A program made the translations under genes and the position numbers. 64,000 nucleotides of DNA from Desmodesmus armatus (Eukaryota > Chlorophyta > Chlorophyceae > Sphaeropleales > Scenedesmaceae): NCBI GenBank assembly GCA_007449985.2, contig VIIQ02000075.1, positions 1 to 64,000 of the forward strand. The letters run 5' to 3'. This document shows, in pieces, positions 32,024-45,200 of the stretch (its first letter is position 1; every line of letters begins with the position of its first letter). The notes beneath the pieces were generated by a model. It did not search any database. It saw only the letters and a program-made list of their open reading frames with translations, and was not told the origin of the DNA.

Positions 32024-35000
32024 TCACGAACTTGCTGTTAGAAGATTCATATCGAGTATTTTCATCACGGGCACTGGCTTGAGCCAGTCGTGCTGCAGCA
32101 GCTCTGCAGCTGATGCTCTGCTGCTGGGCTCCCACCGCAGCATCTTCGACAGGAACTCTGCAAACTGCCTCGACTGCGAGCAGCATCATAGCAGTAGCGG
32201 CAGCAGCAGTGGCAGCAGCAGCACATCATGATGTGACACCTCATATGCTCTCGATACATCTTTATACGGAACCTCATGCAGCTTACTACTACCAAACCCA
32301 TCCTAGGGCATCTACATGTGCACAGCATCCCAAACACATAGCACTGTAGCAAAACCTGCTAGACGGCAGCTCTCTAGCATTAACATGCAGTGCAACAGTT
32401 CCACACAAGCAGCAAGCGATGTCACTGATCGGAGACCAAACACAAACACACAGATACAGCCCATTTCTTTGCACCACAACCATACCTGTACGACCGTGTC
32501 CGGATGTGCGCTGAACTGATCGAACAATGTTTTGTCCTGCAGCTGCTGCTCCAAAGGGGTTATGCTTGGTGAAATATCCAGCATACCAGAGAGTGCAACT
32601 TGTATCTTCAGCGTATCTGTGTTGGCATCAGCATAGTCCCTGCTCTGATAGAAGTACTCCTTGCGGTGGGCAGCGTAGCGCGCATACTGCAGACATGATC
32701 ATGACAGCAGCAGCAGTAGCAGCAGCAGCAGCAGCGGCAGCAGCAGCACAGTCAGGGAGCCGCAAGTGGCTTACAGAACCTCTGCACATGGCTGGTGCTG
32801 AGTTATGGGTAACTTTTGTAAGGGGCCGATACCTGTCAAGGTGTGAAGCAGTGAATTTCAGTGAAGTAACAGGAAGGTGTGATGCAGTAGATTACAGTGA
32901 AACAGTACACTATTGCAGACAGAACCGTCATCATCGGCACCAGCCAGAAAAGCAAGGGCTCACTAGGGCGCCATTTGGGAATATCTTTTGATCTACCCCG
33001 GTCACACAGGTCAGATATGAGGCCAATCAAAATCGCCCGCCCCGCTTTGAAAAAGTCCTGTGGCACATACGCCCAGCCCCTACCTCAAAAGTAAGAGCCC
33101 TAGCACTCATACCACACATGCCAGTCAGCACGTAGTGCTGGCAACCGTCGATACTGTATTGCACTACACTGTACTGCAGTGTACAGTCATGTGCCATACT
33201 GTACTTCCCCCCCATTACTCCACGAGGAAACAGCTCCAGCGTTCTGACCATACATGCCAGGATGTAGTGCTGGTCATTGCCCTGCACTGTGCTGTACTGT
33301 ACTTTCCTGTACTGTACCGTATCATACTGTACTTCCCCCGCATTACCTCACGAGGAAAGAGCTCCAGCATTCTGACCATACATGCCAGGATGTATTGCTG
33401 GCCGTTGCACTGCACTGCACTGTACTGTACTGTAGTGCTGTGTACCATACCATACTGTACTTCACTTGCATTACCTCACGAGGAAAGAGCCCTAGCGTTC
33501 TGACCATACAGGCCAGGATGTAGTGCTGGTCGTTGTACCCGTGGTCATTCTTCCTGTACTTGAGGTGCAGCTGCCGCAGGTCTGCATTGAAGAGCTTTTT
33601 GCCTGTTGCTGCCTCAAACAGCAGGCAGCCCAGCTTCCACATGTCATAGCTGGGAGCAATGTAGCCCATCCCAAAAGTCTCCTGCAAAACCACCAGGTTC
33701 AGCAATACGTGCATGTTACAAACTGTAGCTGAAAGCTCAAATCTCAACCCTGAACTTCTAGCTGGGGTCTCATGAAATGGGTTGTAAAGTACAGTCAAGA
33801 ACAGAACAGGTAGTGTGGAACAAAGTCCCACCTTGGCACTGGCCAGCCAGCAAGAGGTTTATGAGGGTTTCCAATAGGGCCTCCCTATCTCTCAGGCCAT
33901 GCATCGGTTCAGGTAACAATGCCGTGATGAACCAAGGTGGAAGATCCTATGGCGTTGGGATACGGGGGGGGGGGGGGGGTGTCCCTTTCTTTCTTGTTCT
34001 CTCAGTAAAATACACCCTTACCTCAGGGGGGTGGTATGAGAGGTTTGGAGGAACAGCAGTGCCGCCTGCCGTAAAGCCTGACAGGCTTCATCAACACCTG
34101 CCTGGCCTTACATAAGGCCAGATACATCTGACCGGGCTGGCCCACTAAACATAGCATGTTTCCACTGAGGCATGCTGCCTGTGCCAGTAACTAAAGCTGC
34201 TGTAGCACGTACATCCATCCCTCCACATGCCCCCCCTCCACCCCCATCCCCACCAACCCTCCCCGTCAGAACAGTACCCCACCCTCACCTCAGGGGGTTG
34301 GTATGAGAGGTTTGGAGGAACAGCACTGCCGTCTGCCGTGAACAGCTTGGGAGGCTTCAAAAGCACCTGCCTGGCCTGATCTGATGGAGTGCCCACTAGG
34401 TAGGGCATGTTTGAATTGAAGCATACTGCCTGTGACACCCCCCTCGGTTTGAAGGTGGCCTTTGAGAGGTTCAACTCTGTCCGAGCCCCCCCCCCCCCCC
34501 ACACACACCAGCCTTCCCTGTCAGAACAGCACCCCACCCTCACCTCAGGGGGTTGGTAAGAGAGGTTTGGAGGAACAGCACTGCCGTCTGCCGTGAACAG
34601 CTTGGGAGGCTTCAAAAGCACCTGCCTGGCCTGGTCTGACGACTGGCCTATGAGGTAAGGCATGTTTCCATTGGAGCAGACTGCCTGTGACAGCCCCCTC
34701 AACTTGAAGGTGGCCTGTGAGAGGTCCAGCTCTGTCCTGATCTTCTCCTGACTGGTCTGCAGGACCATGGCCTTCTCCCACTGTGTAACAAAGGGTATAG
34801 GAAACGAGAAGAAGAGAAGAAGAGGAGAAGGGAAAATGGAAGGAGTGTTGATGAAGGTGAGAAGGTGGTAGCAGAAATGTGGGCATATGTATGTGGTACA
34901 GTCACCCAAATCTTGTCCTGGCTGGTCTGCAGGACCATGGCCTTCTCCCACTGTGTACAAAGTGGTCAAGGGAAAGGAAAGGAGAGAAAGGGGAAAAAAT

Positions 35001-38000
35001 GAAGGGGTGTTGATAAAGGGTGGAGGACATAAGTAAGAAAGTAAGTGAATTTTCTCCTGACTGGTCTGCAGGACCATGGCCTTCTCCCACTGTGTAAATT
35101 GAGGAAAGGGGAAAGAAAGGACGGCGTGTTGATGAAAGGTGGTAGTGTAGATGAGGACATGCAGCTAGTCTGGGGCCTGCTGGGTCCAAAGTTTGGACCC
35201 CGGATGCAGCGTGCTGAGCAGGCTGACGATCAAGGCATGAATCCACCCTCCCAGCAGTGGGAACCATGGAATCATCAAGGTCCTGAGGCTTAACATGTCC
35301 CTTCCTCACCACACACCAACCACCTCCACAACGTCACACCCACCCTTTGGGTCAGTTCTTGAAGGATCTTGTTTTCCCTTTCTTTGTCGCCAAAAATCTC
35401 ACGTGCCCACCACAGCTTTGACTTCAAACGGTCCGTCTGCTTCGCATCGTTGTAACTGGTCTCCAAAGGGCCCAACTGCAAGAGCAGCAGCGGCAGGTGT
35501 GCAGGGTTCAGTGATGAGGGCTGGGTTCAGGATTGAGTAACCCTGAGGTTTGGCTTTAGGTTTTAGTAACCAGTAATTCAAATGTGCATAGGTCAAGATG
35601 CATCGATGATTTGTGGGCGGGCTAGCAACCACCAGCAGCTTCGGAGGATGGATGCAAGTAGCACTGCAATGGCTATTAGGCACACAAATAGTGACCCCAA
35701 GATACTTGCACCCGCAGTTTTGAGCGGCAAAACCCACCTCCCTGATTGACTTGAACTGCCAGTCAAGCACCACATTTGCTGGCTCCACCGCCATGTGCAC
35801 GACGCCGCGTCTGCAGCCACGGCAACCGCACACAGCAACAATGGCAGTGAGCGCATCGCAATATTGGCGCTCTCTCTGTCTTTCTCCCAGGGAGTGCAAG
35901 ACTTGCACTCCCTCCCTCTGCCCTCCTCCCCTGCCCGCATACTCCATCTCTCTTTCTCTCTCACACAGACACAAACACACATACACACTCACACCTCCTC
36001 TCACTCTCTCACTCTCTGCGCCCCTGTGTTGAACACGTCGAACGCATCAACTACGTCAACAACCTTTTGAACCCTCAACCTTCTCACTCTCCAATCTCTG
36101 TTGTCACTGTGTGAATCACTTGTGTAGGTAGTTGAGTCCAGTCAGCAAGACATGCACTCCCTCCCTCTGCCCTCCCCTCCTCCCCTGCCCACTCCATCTC
36201 TCTTTCTCTCTCACAGACAAAAACACAAACACACATACACACTCACACCTCCTCTCACTCTCTCACTCTGTGCGCCCCTGTTTCAAACACGTCAAATGCA
36301 TGTGTGACTCACTTGTGCAGGTAGTTAAGTCCCGTCAGCAGGTCCAAGGCTAGGGATTTGAGAGTGTTTGGGTCATCACAGATGCCGGACCACCTATCCA
36401 TGGATTTGGCCATGATCTCCATATACGGGTGACCTTCATTTTCAGACTGCGTAAATAGGTTGCTGTAGCGCGCTGTTACCTGCACAGCAGCAGCCAGACA
36501 ACAAGCCATGGGGGCGGTAGCCCTGAGCACATGACATGCTGGCCCTCCCTCCTTCTTTTATGTTTGCATGACTTTGGGGGGGGACCCCTGTCGGCTGGCA
36601 TCACACAACAGCCAGGTAAACGTCACTGCCAGGAGCCAGAGGCAAAGCCCCACCAAAGAGGCACACCTAAGAACCCTAAGACAGGAAGTGCTCAGCACCC
36701 GGAACCAAAACCTGTTGTAGTTGAACCGGTTCTGGCCTTCCCTACCTTCCTGAACCAGCTACACACCATCAGCACCCACGCCCTGTGTTACTTGCAACCC
36801 GCCGTGCTCGGTCGACAGGCACAGCCGATTCTGCCACCCACCCATGTCAAGACTGCTGGCACACACACATGCTCTCGTGCATTACAACAAATTTGGGGCT
36901 TGACTTTTCAGGTTCAGGGTTTCTCAATCCTAAACCCCAAACCTTTATCTCAAACCCTCACTACATGCTGCCGCTGCTCTCCACAGCCACGAGACTCAGC
37001 AGCAACTCACGCTCTCAAGTGTGTCTCCAGTCTGCTCAAACACCATGACAGGATGTCTGCCGCTGCTGCTCCTGTGCTCGAAGGCATCCAGCATGGGGGA
37101 CAGGTTGCGGCAATGGCCCAGCGCTGCATGCAGTGCTGCCTCGCGCATGCCAGCGCTGTAGCTGCCTGCATCACCAGCCTCCAGGCACTGCAGGAAACAG
37201 TTATGATTACGTAAACATGTAAGTATGTACATGTTTACGTAATCATAACTGTTTCAAACAGTTATGATTACGTAAACATGTAAGTATGTACATGTTTTGG
37301 ACAGACCCAAGGTGGCACTGAGGGCCTCTGGGTCGGGGCTTGTGCAGCAGAAGCACGTTGCTGCTGCCCTTTAACCCTGTACTGCACTGCACTGGCACAT
37401 ACTGCACTTTACTGCGATGTACTGCACTGTAGTGTACTGTACTGTACTGTACGGTGATGTACTCAGTGCAGTTGTACTGCACTGCCCTGCATCAGCAGCG
37501 CCCCTTGTTGTTACCTTCAGGTCAACATGTCTGTTGTGCAACTGGTCCCAGCCTCTCCACAGTGTTGCACGGCGGCCGCTGATAGGACTAGGCAGGGTCC
37601 CGATTCGCTGCAGCAGCTTGTACCTGCAAAGCAGGCCAGGACAAAGATTGCTATCAGCATTGCATTGACTTGGCGTCATGTGTTGCTGTGACGTAACACC
37701 AGCGTTGAACAGCAGATGTGGCCAGCACCAACGGCGACAAGCAGCTGCAGGACTCAGGGACAGGGCTGCTATGGCTTGCCGTCCGCACCCTTCTGCCTAG
37801 CCCATGCTGTATGATGTACTGCACATGCAGCAACTCCCACTAGTGACCTGAGCCACAAGCAATGTGCAGCAGAAACTTCGCGATCACAGTTCACTAACAG
37901 CATGACTGCTGACATGGGGCAGAGCTGGCCTTGCTTAAATAAGCAACCTGGGAGCATTGCCCCAAAGCTGTGGAGCAGCTGCTTACCTGCCGCCAGCAAG

Positions 38001-38459
38001 CTCTTGGTGCAGCTGGAACACCGTAAAGCGAGGTGCCATCTGCTGCTGGTGTGTGGTTTGGCTGCTGCCATAGCTGCTGCTGCTGTTCCATGCTGGCTGC
38101 ATAGCCGTGTGCTTCCAACGGCGGTGCTGCTGAGATGCTGCAAGCTGGTGGCCGCAAGCACTGCTGTTGTCATAGCTGCAGCAGCTAGCGGTAGGGCGGC
38201 CGTGATGGGATCCATCCAGCACTGACGAAGCACTGCTGCTTTCTGGGTGTGTGGTGCTGCTGTGAAGGCCCCTGCTGGCTTGGCTGCTTGTTTGATGTGC
38301 GGGAACTGTCGTACTGGGCTGCCTGTTCAGCGCAGTCCAGCAGGCAAGAAGCTGAGAGCTTGGGCTGCTGCTACAGCTGCTGCTGCTGTGGCCATGGGCA
38401 CCGCAGTAGTCCAGAACCAATCGAAGCACCTGAGATTGCTTGAATGCGTTGTGCAGCAT
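32024..38459 (-). CDS. SRPK/CMGC-like pseudokinase, 10 exons, ~641 aa
   Basis: Exons: 38459-37987, 37623-37515, 37187-37011, 36479-36313, 35810-35738, 35475-35344, 34780-34544, 33681-33475, 32686-32486, 32173-32024 (TGA). All phases agree. After a Ser/Gln-rich N-terminus the kinase fold is visible: beta3 lysine HVDLK, alphaC SAGMREAALHAA, catalytic loop VVHMAVEPANVVLD, activation-segment end SYQPPE, subdomain IX YDMWKLGCLLFEAATG and C-terminal RWEPSSRASAAELLQHDWL. The piece YNDQHYILACMVRTLGLFP followed by YARYAAHRKEYF matches the SRPK pattern 'DHIALIIELLG...P....AGKYSKEFF'. The HRD aspartate is Ala (GCG), the HRDxxK lysine is Glu, and the DFG position reads LRG (TFKLRGLSQAV). Phosphotransfer is therefore unlikely, and a scaffold or regulatory role is inferred. 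It is a tandem paralogue of the next gene upstream. Confidence 0.82.
33060..33474 (-). repeat. Three tail copies of kinase exon 33681-33475
   Basis: The 3' end of the exon (minus strand ATGTATGGTCAGAA, GCTGGAGCTCTTTCCTCGTG) is repeated near 33351-33405, 33223-33282 and, most decayed, 33068-33140. Spacing is about 128-155 bp. Runs of CTGTACTGTACT separate the copies. Confidence 0.78.
33786..33880 (-). mobile_element. Dispersed repeat, decayed copy
   Basis: CAAAGTCCCACCTTGGCACT, GGCCAGCCAGCAAGAGG and TTATGAGGGTTTCCA align with the 30500-30655 copy at reduced identity. It lies in a kinase-like gene intron. Confidence 0.45.
34010..34500 (-). repeat. Two extra copies of the activation-segment exon of the pseudokinase
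   Basis: Copy 2 (about 34284-34490) still encodes ELNLSKATFKPRGVSQAV and ARQVLLKPPKLFTADGSAVP and ends at a good donor, but its 5' end runs into a poly-G tract with only a weak acceptor out of phase. Copy 3 (about 34020-34150) has lost 2-3 bases around the KLFTADGSAV codons and reads into a stop. The functional exon is 34780-34544. Confidence 0.75.
34910..35100 (-). repeat. Two start fragments of exon 34780-34544
   Basis: The acceptor and first about 42 nt (CAG|TGGGAGAAGGCCATGG, TCCTGCAGACCAG) recur at about 34915-34957 and 35055-35092, upstream of the functional copy on the minus strand. Each is followed by A/G-rich (minus-strand T/C-rich) spacer. Confidence 0.8.
35890..36310 (-). repeat. 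~245-bp intronic tandem duplication including an exon end
   Basis: The block ACTCCCTCCCTCTGCCCTCC, CTCTCTTTCTCTCTCACA, CACACATACACACTCACACC, TGCGCCCCTGT occurs at about 35905-36035 and about 36150-36285. At 36117-36150 it also carries a copy of the 3' end of exon 36479-36313 (TGTGTAGGTAGTTGAGTCC versus CTTGTGCAGGTAGTTAAGTC). Confidence 0.7.
37194..37294. repeat. Perfect 28-bp inverted repeat plus a third direct copy
   Basis: 37194-37221 (starts GAAACAGTTATGATTACG) and 37228-37255 are exact reverse complements around a 6-nt loop AGTATG. 37256-37294 then repeats 37195-37233 in direct orientation. The structure begins 6 nt upstream (minus strand) of exon 37187-37011. The paralogous intron at 43690 has only a single, non-palindromic version (GAAACAGTAATGATTATG), so the hairpin arose after the gene duplication. 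Confidence 0.9.
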
Positions 38460-39242
38460 TGCAGTCAAGTTGAGTTACCCTAAAGGCAGGGAAGTGGTGA
38501 ACGAGAGAGATAGATCGGTGATAGATCGATTTGAGCTGGACGTTGGAAGACTACTGAAAGGGGGCAAAATCAATCCCAGACACGTGCACAAACATGATTT
38601 GCTTAGCAGTACTGATCTCCACCTTGCTGTCAGATAGTCGACCTGTTGTTATGTTATTCCTGTAGCTGTAGCTGTTACTATATACTTTCCCCTTGCTTGG
38701 CAGACTGCCTTCATCGCCCGTGAGGCTTGCTGACATGTCGACCAGTAACTGCCTTGTGGTCACTTCCCTGCCCAACTTGCGGCCCTCTGTGCATGGCGCC
38801 CTGGGTGCTCATGCCTGCACCCATGCGCCAACTGCCTTGTAGCTGATGGGCACCATGGTGACACATGTCATGACATGACATCATGTAGTGCATATGCATC
38901 CCAGCCACTCTATGCAGCACACCACCTGTTTTTTGCAAGTTGATGTACAGTCTGAAAACGCCACGGTGCTTGTGTGTGCACAAATAAGCCGTTCCTTAGC
39001 ACTACTACGGTATAGAAAAGGTTTGCTGCACCAAGGTTGGCTGCACAGCAAAAACATTTCATGACGTTGTGCATGGTTCTGCAACAGCCACGATGGCTCA
39101 GCCAGCAGCTAGAGATTAAAATAATACAACAGCACGGGCTTTGCATGACATAGACCAGCTGATAGTTGAGCTCTCCGGCTCTGGTACATGTTACACATGT
39201 TGATACATCCAGGCTTTGCCAGGTGACCCATAGACAAAGCTG

Positions 39243-42200
39243 TTACTGCTGAAGCGGCTCTATGCTGGTCAGCCACTCGTGCTGCAGCAACTGCTCAGCT
39301 GTTGCCCTGCTGCTTGGCTCCCACTTCAGCACCTCAGACAAGAAGCCAGCCAGCTGCTGGGCCTGCATACACCAAAATAGCAGCCAGACAAGCAGGGAAA
39401 TAGTGCAATCCCTGGTCAGTTTGGTGTTCACAGGGTACAACCAGCCGCGCCATGGCACTGCAAACAGCAGTACCAGACAGCTTCTGGGCCTGCACACACC
39501 AACAGCAGCAGCCAGACAAGCAGGGATATAGGGTGATACCTGGTCAGGATGGTGTACAAAGGTTACAACCAGCCGCGCCATTTTGCTACTGAGCTACCAA
39601 GCTGGCAACCCTACATGGACGCATGCGGTGAGTGCAGCCTTACCTCCTGTTCACTCAGTACTGTGCGTTCCAGCAGCTACCTCCTGCCCATAGTTACTGT
39701 AGCTCACTTCACCCTCAGCTTTCGGGCCACCAAGCTGGCACCCGGGCTCCAGGGACCCTGAGTGCCCCCCCCCCCCCCCCGCGACACTGTCAGTGCACCC
39801 TCACCTCCTGCTCGTTCAGCACAGTGCGTTCCAGCAGCAGCGCCTGCAGGGGCATGCGCCCAGGTGTTGCCTTGACCGGACCCGCATGAATCAGCAGCAT
39901 ATCCGCTGCAGGTGCCTCTTTGTTGTTGGCGCGCTTCTTCTTGCCCTTTGCTGCTTTTTCCCTGCTTGATACTTGCTTGCTGTCTGCGTCCTGCTGCTGC
40001 ACTTGACCGCAGAAGAAGTCCTGATACAGCGGAGAGCGGCGCCCAAGCTGCGGGAACACAGTGGCAGGGCAGATACAGGGGACCAACACAGCACCAGCAC
40101 CAGCACAACAAGGCACAAGTCACTCACTGATGTAAGCTTTGCAGTTGCATGGTGGCGTGTTTCCAGCCGTGTGCGTAGGTGACCATAGAGCAGACGAAAC
40201 AACCAGTTATGCAAGCGACAAATATGTGGCCAGGTGCACGTTGCCATGTTTGCAACAGCACAAAGTGATCGAACCCTCACAACTCAGGCTGCAGCAATGT
40301 ACTGCCCCCTGACCTCAATGGGTATGTGGCCGAGCGTTGTGGTCATCGCGTCGAGCAAGAAGTGCTGATCACTGAAGCCAGTGTCTCCATAACACTCCTC
40401 CAACGGGCCCCGCAGCTGGGCATTGAACAGCTTGCTGTCTGTTGCTGCCTCAAACAGCAGGCAGCCCAGCTTCCACATGTCATAGCTGGGGGCGATGTAG
40501 CTCAACCCCAGGATCTCCTGCAACGCAGCCAGGTCAGCAACACAATCGGCTCAGTTGACAACCTACACTGCAAACACATGTGGTGTACACCACCATGGGG
40601 TTCAGCGGTACCGGTGGCAGCATTTCGGCTCTGGAAGACAGGCTACACTGCAAATGCACCGGCATGAGTAGTGCTAAGTAATGATTGAGGCTCCTTGCAG
40701 CTGATCTTCATTGTAGAGGCATGGCTACTGAGCCATCCAGCACGCTGCTGAGTACATTCCCTGGGAAGTGTCACAAGCGTATACTTTCACCGCTGGGGTG
40801 GTAGTCTCCGCATTACTACTATCCAAACAGAGTGATCACGGGGTGCACCAATTTGCACCGCTGGTGGTACTCTCCACACTTCCCAGACTAAGTAGTTGGG
40901 AGACGGTCAAACTATTATCTTTCACCGCTGGGTGGTACTCCAAATTCTTCTACTCTTCACAAATGCGTGCAGAGTCTATCCAATAAGACTGCATGGGCCT
41001 TACGAGCTACCCTCACCTCCGGCGGCTGGTAGTTTGGATCACTGAACACCACCACACCGTCCTTGTTGTACCGCTGTAGAAGCTGATGAGGGCCCGGTGC
41101 ATTAACCTGGGCTCCGGCAGCCCCACTGGCCGACAGCCCGGGCATGATGTCTTTGTAGGGCACTGCACGCCCGAAGTCTGTCAGAAGGAAGGTTGCTGTG
41201 TGTAGTGTGCCCTCGTGATGTCGGGGGTCTTTGGCAACGCTGGCTTGCATCTGCACACACAAACAGCAGCAGGCAAAAGGTGGGAGAGGTTTACACTAGT
41301 TGTGCCCTCGTGATGGCGGGGGTCCTTGGCAACGCTTGCTTGCATCTGCGCACACGAACAGCACACAACAGGAGGCAGACGTTCACACTGGTTGCTTATA
41401 AGTCTGTCATTATCTTCTGGCACTCATGCCTGTATAGTGATGCAGAAGTGGCACCAGATATGACGGTGCCACCGATTGTTGATGTCGATGTGTTCTGCTG
41501 TGCTATGCTGTGCAGTCAACCAAACCCCAAAACAAATCTTGAGGCTTGGGGAGCTGCATGCAAGTGTGACTCAAACTTTGTCAAGTGAGCCGTGCAGCGC
41601 ACGGCATCGGCAGCAAACATTCGCACTGCTGTTCATCAGCCTTGCCAGCAAGGCCAAGGGATCATGGAGCAGGAGGGGTGGGGGTTGAGCAATACGTGCA
41701 CCAGCTTGGCACAGAAGCTGACAACAACAACACCGCCAGAAGGTGCACCACCCAGTCCATTGTCCATCACGGTACCCACCCACCTCGTCTAATAGGCTTT
41801 GCTCGGCCTGTGATGCCTTGTCAGGCTGGCTGTCCGCCCTCAGTACTGCCTGGAACAGCCGCCACTTGGTCTGCAGCCCCTTGAGCCAGTTGCCCTGGGG
41901 CATGAGGGCCCTAGCATGCAGCTACAGCAACCACAGCAGGGCAAACAGGCAGCACCTTCTCTGGTTCAAAAGAGTCATTCTGCCTCTCCTTGATGTCAGT
42001 GAAAGGCTGGCATGATCTCTGACAGCTTCAATGCTACAGGCGTGACATGGAATATGAATAATTTAGTCATGTAAGCAGGCACCGATCAAATGAAGTTGAG
42101 TTCCCTGCCTGCCGACAGCATCAGTTGGTAGAGGCCCACCATCCACCATGCCAGCCCCCACACCCACAACAGCAACGCAGCTGGCATCCAGAGCAATAAA

Positions 42201-45200
42201 ACAGTAAAACACAAAAAATACACCCAGCCCCCTCACCTCCTGCTGCGATAAAAACTCCTTGTCCAGTACAATGTTGTCAGGGGACACATCCATGTGCACC
42301 AGGCCGTGCCTGCACAAGAAGGTAGTTGTTGGTAGTTGGCAACCGAAGGCCAAGGAGCAGTGCAGGTCCAACACAATGCGTGCAGCTGAAGCAGGTGCCT
42401 GGGTATGGCCATGGTGAGCAGACTGAGCTGCACATATTCTTCGGTGTTACCTCATAGCAACTTCCCAAACCAACTGGTCAAAACGTCCACCCAAGACCAA
42501 CATCTTGCCAACCAGCTCTGCCCCCCACCCTGCGCTCCTTGTAGCAGCACCAAAGTAAGCACGGCTCATGCTGACTGAGGTATGAGTTTCAAGGCTGCAC
42601 ATGTACGCAAAGCTTGTCACACGATGTGACCAGCCAGCACAGGTTGAAGGTGTTTGCAATGCACATTCTACCTGTACACGTGGCCAGCCAGGAGCTTCCG
42701 CCCCCCTGTTTTCCCAACAAAAACAGTGTGACCAGCATCTCACTCACTTGTGGAGGTGGCTGAGTGCCGTCAAGCTGTCCTTGGCCAACCGCTTCAGGGC
42801 TTTGGGGTTGTCACAGATGCCAGAGACAGCAGCGTCATCCCGCGCACTCACATCCCTGGCCTCCGGCGAAGCATACAACGCAATCACCTGCACACATGTG
42901 CGGCACACAAACACACAGGTAGTGTTGCCTGAATTGACTATCCCAGTAGGACGGTCCCTAGTGAGCATGCATGATAGTACATGCACTACCTCTGCTGACA
43001 CACAGCTGGCCTGTCAAGCAGCACAGGGAGGTGCTGCTGGCATGACACATAAGCCTCTCCCTGCTGTCTGCACTTCCCTCAATCCTGTGAACGGTGTGAT
43101 CATGGGAAGTTTTTGGCAGGCGCAAACGTGACCATCACCTGCCGCCAGTGACCCTATAGAAACAGCTGCGTTACCAGACAAGTGATGATCACAAAAGCCA
43201 CTGTGTTATCAGACCAAACCCTGAAACCTTCTACAGGCGCCACACTCACGCAACCCGCTTGCACCTCCATTCAGTAATTGGATGTTACACAGAACATCGC
43301 CCATTCACTTGGAGCAGGTTGGTCCCACAGGGAGCAAGTATCGTGAAAGTACAGCACAGTGACGTCCAGTACAGTGCGGTACGGTGCGGTATGGTATGGT
43401 ATGGTATGGTATGGTACAGTACGGTAAGGTACAGTAAAGTACAGTACAGTAAATTACAGTAAAGTACGGTAGGGTGCAGAACAGGTGAAGGGAACAGCGC
43501 CACTTCTCTCACATGGAGGAGGTTGGTCCCACAGGGAGCCAGCACCATGACCGAATGCCTGCCGCTGCTGCTCCTGTGCTCGAAAGCATCCAGCAGGGGC
43601 ACAATGTTGGGGCAGCGGCCTGCTGCTGCATGCAGTGCTGCCTCGCGCATGCCAGCACTGTAGCTGCCTGCATCGCCAGCCTCCAGGCACTGCAGGAAAC
43701 AGTAATGATTATGTCAACATGGGAAGATGTGATTGCTGGTGTGTATCTGTGGAAGGAGGCACTCAGGGCCAGTGTGATTCAGCGTGCCTGTGAAGCCTTT
43801 GCAAAACCAGGCGGCGTGGACTTTCAAATGACAAGTGAAGTGTTGGGTGCCAATTGCGCCGCGCAATGACTCAACAGCAGCGGGGAGGCTGCGGAAGCAG
43901 GGACATCTCTTTGGTGTTTTGCGGCAATTGAGGAGCCACCAGGAACAGTGCACCCTAGTCAGGCAAGCTCTGAGCATTGGATGCCCTTGTAACCTGAGCC
44001 TGGCAACCTCATGGGTTGCATGGCATTGGGGTGGCGTTTTTTTGAAGCTGATACACCCTGTTCGTCTGACCCGGGGGGGGGGGGAGCGAGTAGCGAAAGC
44101 ACGGTTTTGGGCAGCTCAGGGGGGGGGGTAGCGACTGGAATGTGGCCTGGTCTGCCTGGATCTGCAGTAAAACAGTGCTGGGAGGGGGGTGAGCAAGGAG
44201 CACTTTGGCCCCTGAAACCATGCACCCCGGGGGGGAGCAACTCCATCCCTGACACAAATGAACACGGTGTGTCAGCTTCAAAAAACGGGCACCCTTGCAC
44301 ACATGTGCCAGTGTCTGTTACTGTAGTCAAGGTAGTGAGTGCGACTGTAACTGTCACAAAGTGGTCCCACAGACCTTGAGGATGACGTCCTTATTGTTTG
44401 TGAGATCCTTGCCCTGCCATATGGTTGTGAACCGCCCGTCAGCCAACCCCAGCTTTATGGGAATCTTGTCAATGAGCTTGTACCTAGAGACCAGCAGTAG
44501 GCAAGCGGGCAGACGGGAGTAAGGTTCAGCGAGTGAGTCAGCAACAGGGCAGAGGGCGTTGGGGTTCAGTAACCAAGTGCCTATGAGCTTGTACATGGAG
44601 ATCACCAATAATGAACAGAGCAGGGGGCAGTAGGGGTTCAGGTAGTGACTAGGCCGATGGAGGAACACTGAGAAGGGTGTGCATGTGCAGCTTAGACTAC
44701 CATGCCCTTCCAGCTCTAGGGTATGGAGAGGGCTTTGTGGGGATGTTCAATGCTCTTGGGAGTGTTCCCTGTGGTCTTGGTCAGACCTGAGGTGTGGGGT
44801 GCAGACACTGTCGATGCGGCGCACAACCAGGAAGGCATGCAACCCATGCTGACGCAGCCAGGCCGTGCCCAAGTACATCTGGTGTGACCGTCACTACCGG
44901 GTAGTGTTACATGCTGATAGATGCATGCAGATCAGACCTGGTCCTTTTGCACTGCTGGTTTTGTTGGCTTTCTGGCTGCCAGTGATGTATTTATCTGCCA
45001 CAAATTCTGTGGAATGTCAGTGGATGCGTCCCCAGGTGCCTCCAAGGTAAACAAGGCAGGATATCGAGTGGAAAAGCTGATGCATGCGGTGGTCTGTTTG
45101 CAGTGTCAGCACATGGGATGTGCCACCTGCCAACTCCGATCTGGCCCGGAGGGTACGCATGCACACGGCGCAGTTTGGGCCCTCAGGGTAAGCCTGCACA

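Noticed and set aside
32836..33046. Extra kinase exon reading DFFKAGRAILIGLISDLCDR
   Set aside because: It has an acceptor in phase, but exons 33681-33475 and 32686-32486 already join directly and match the SRPK order, and the only in-phase donor is weak.
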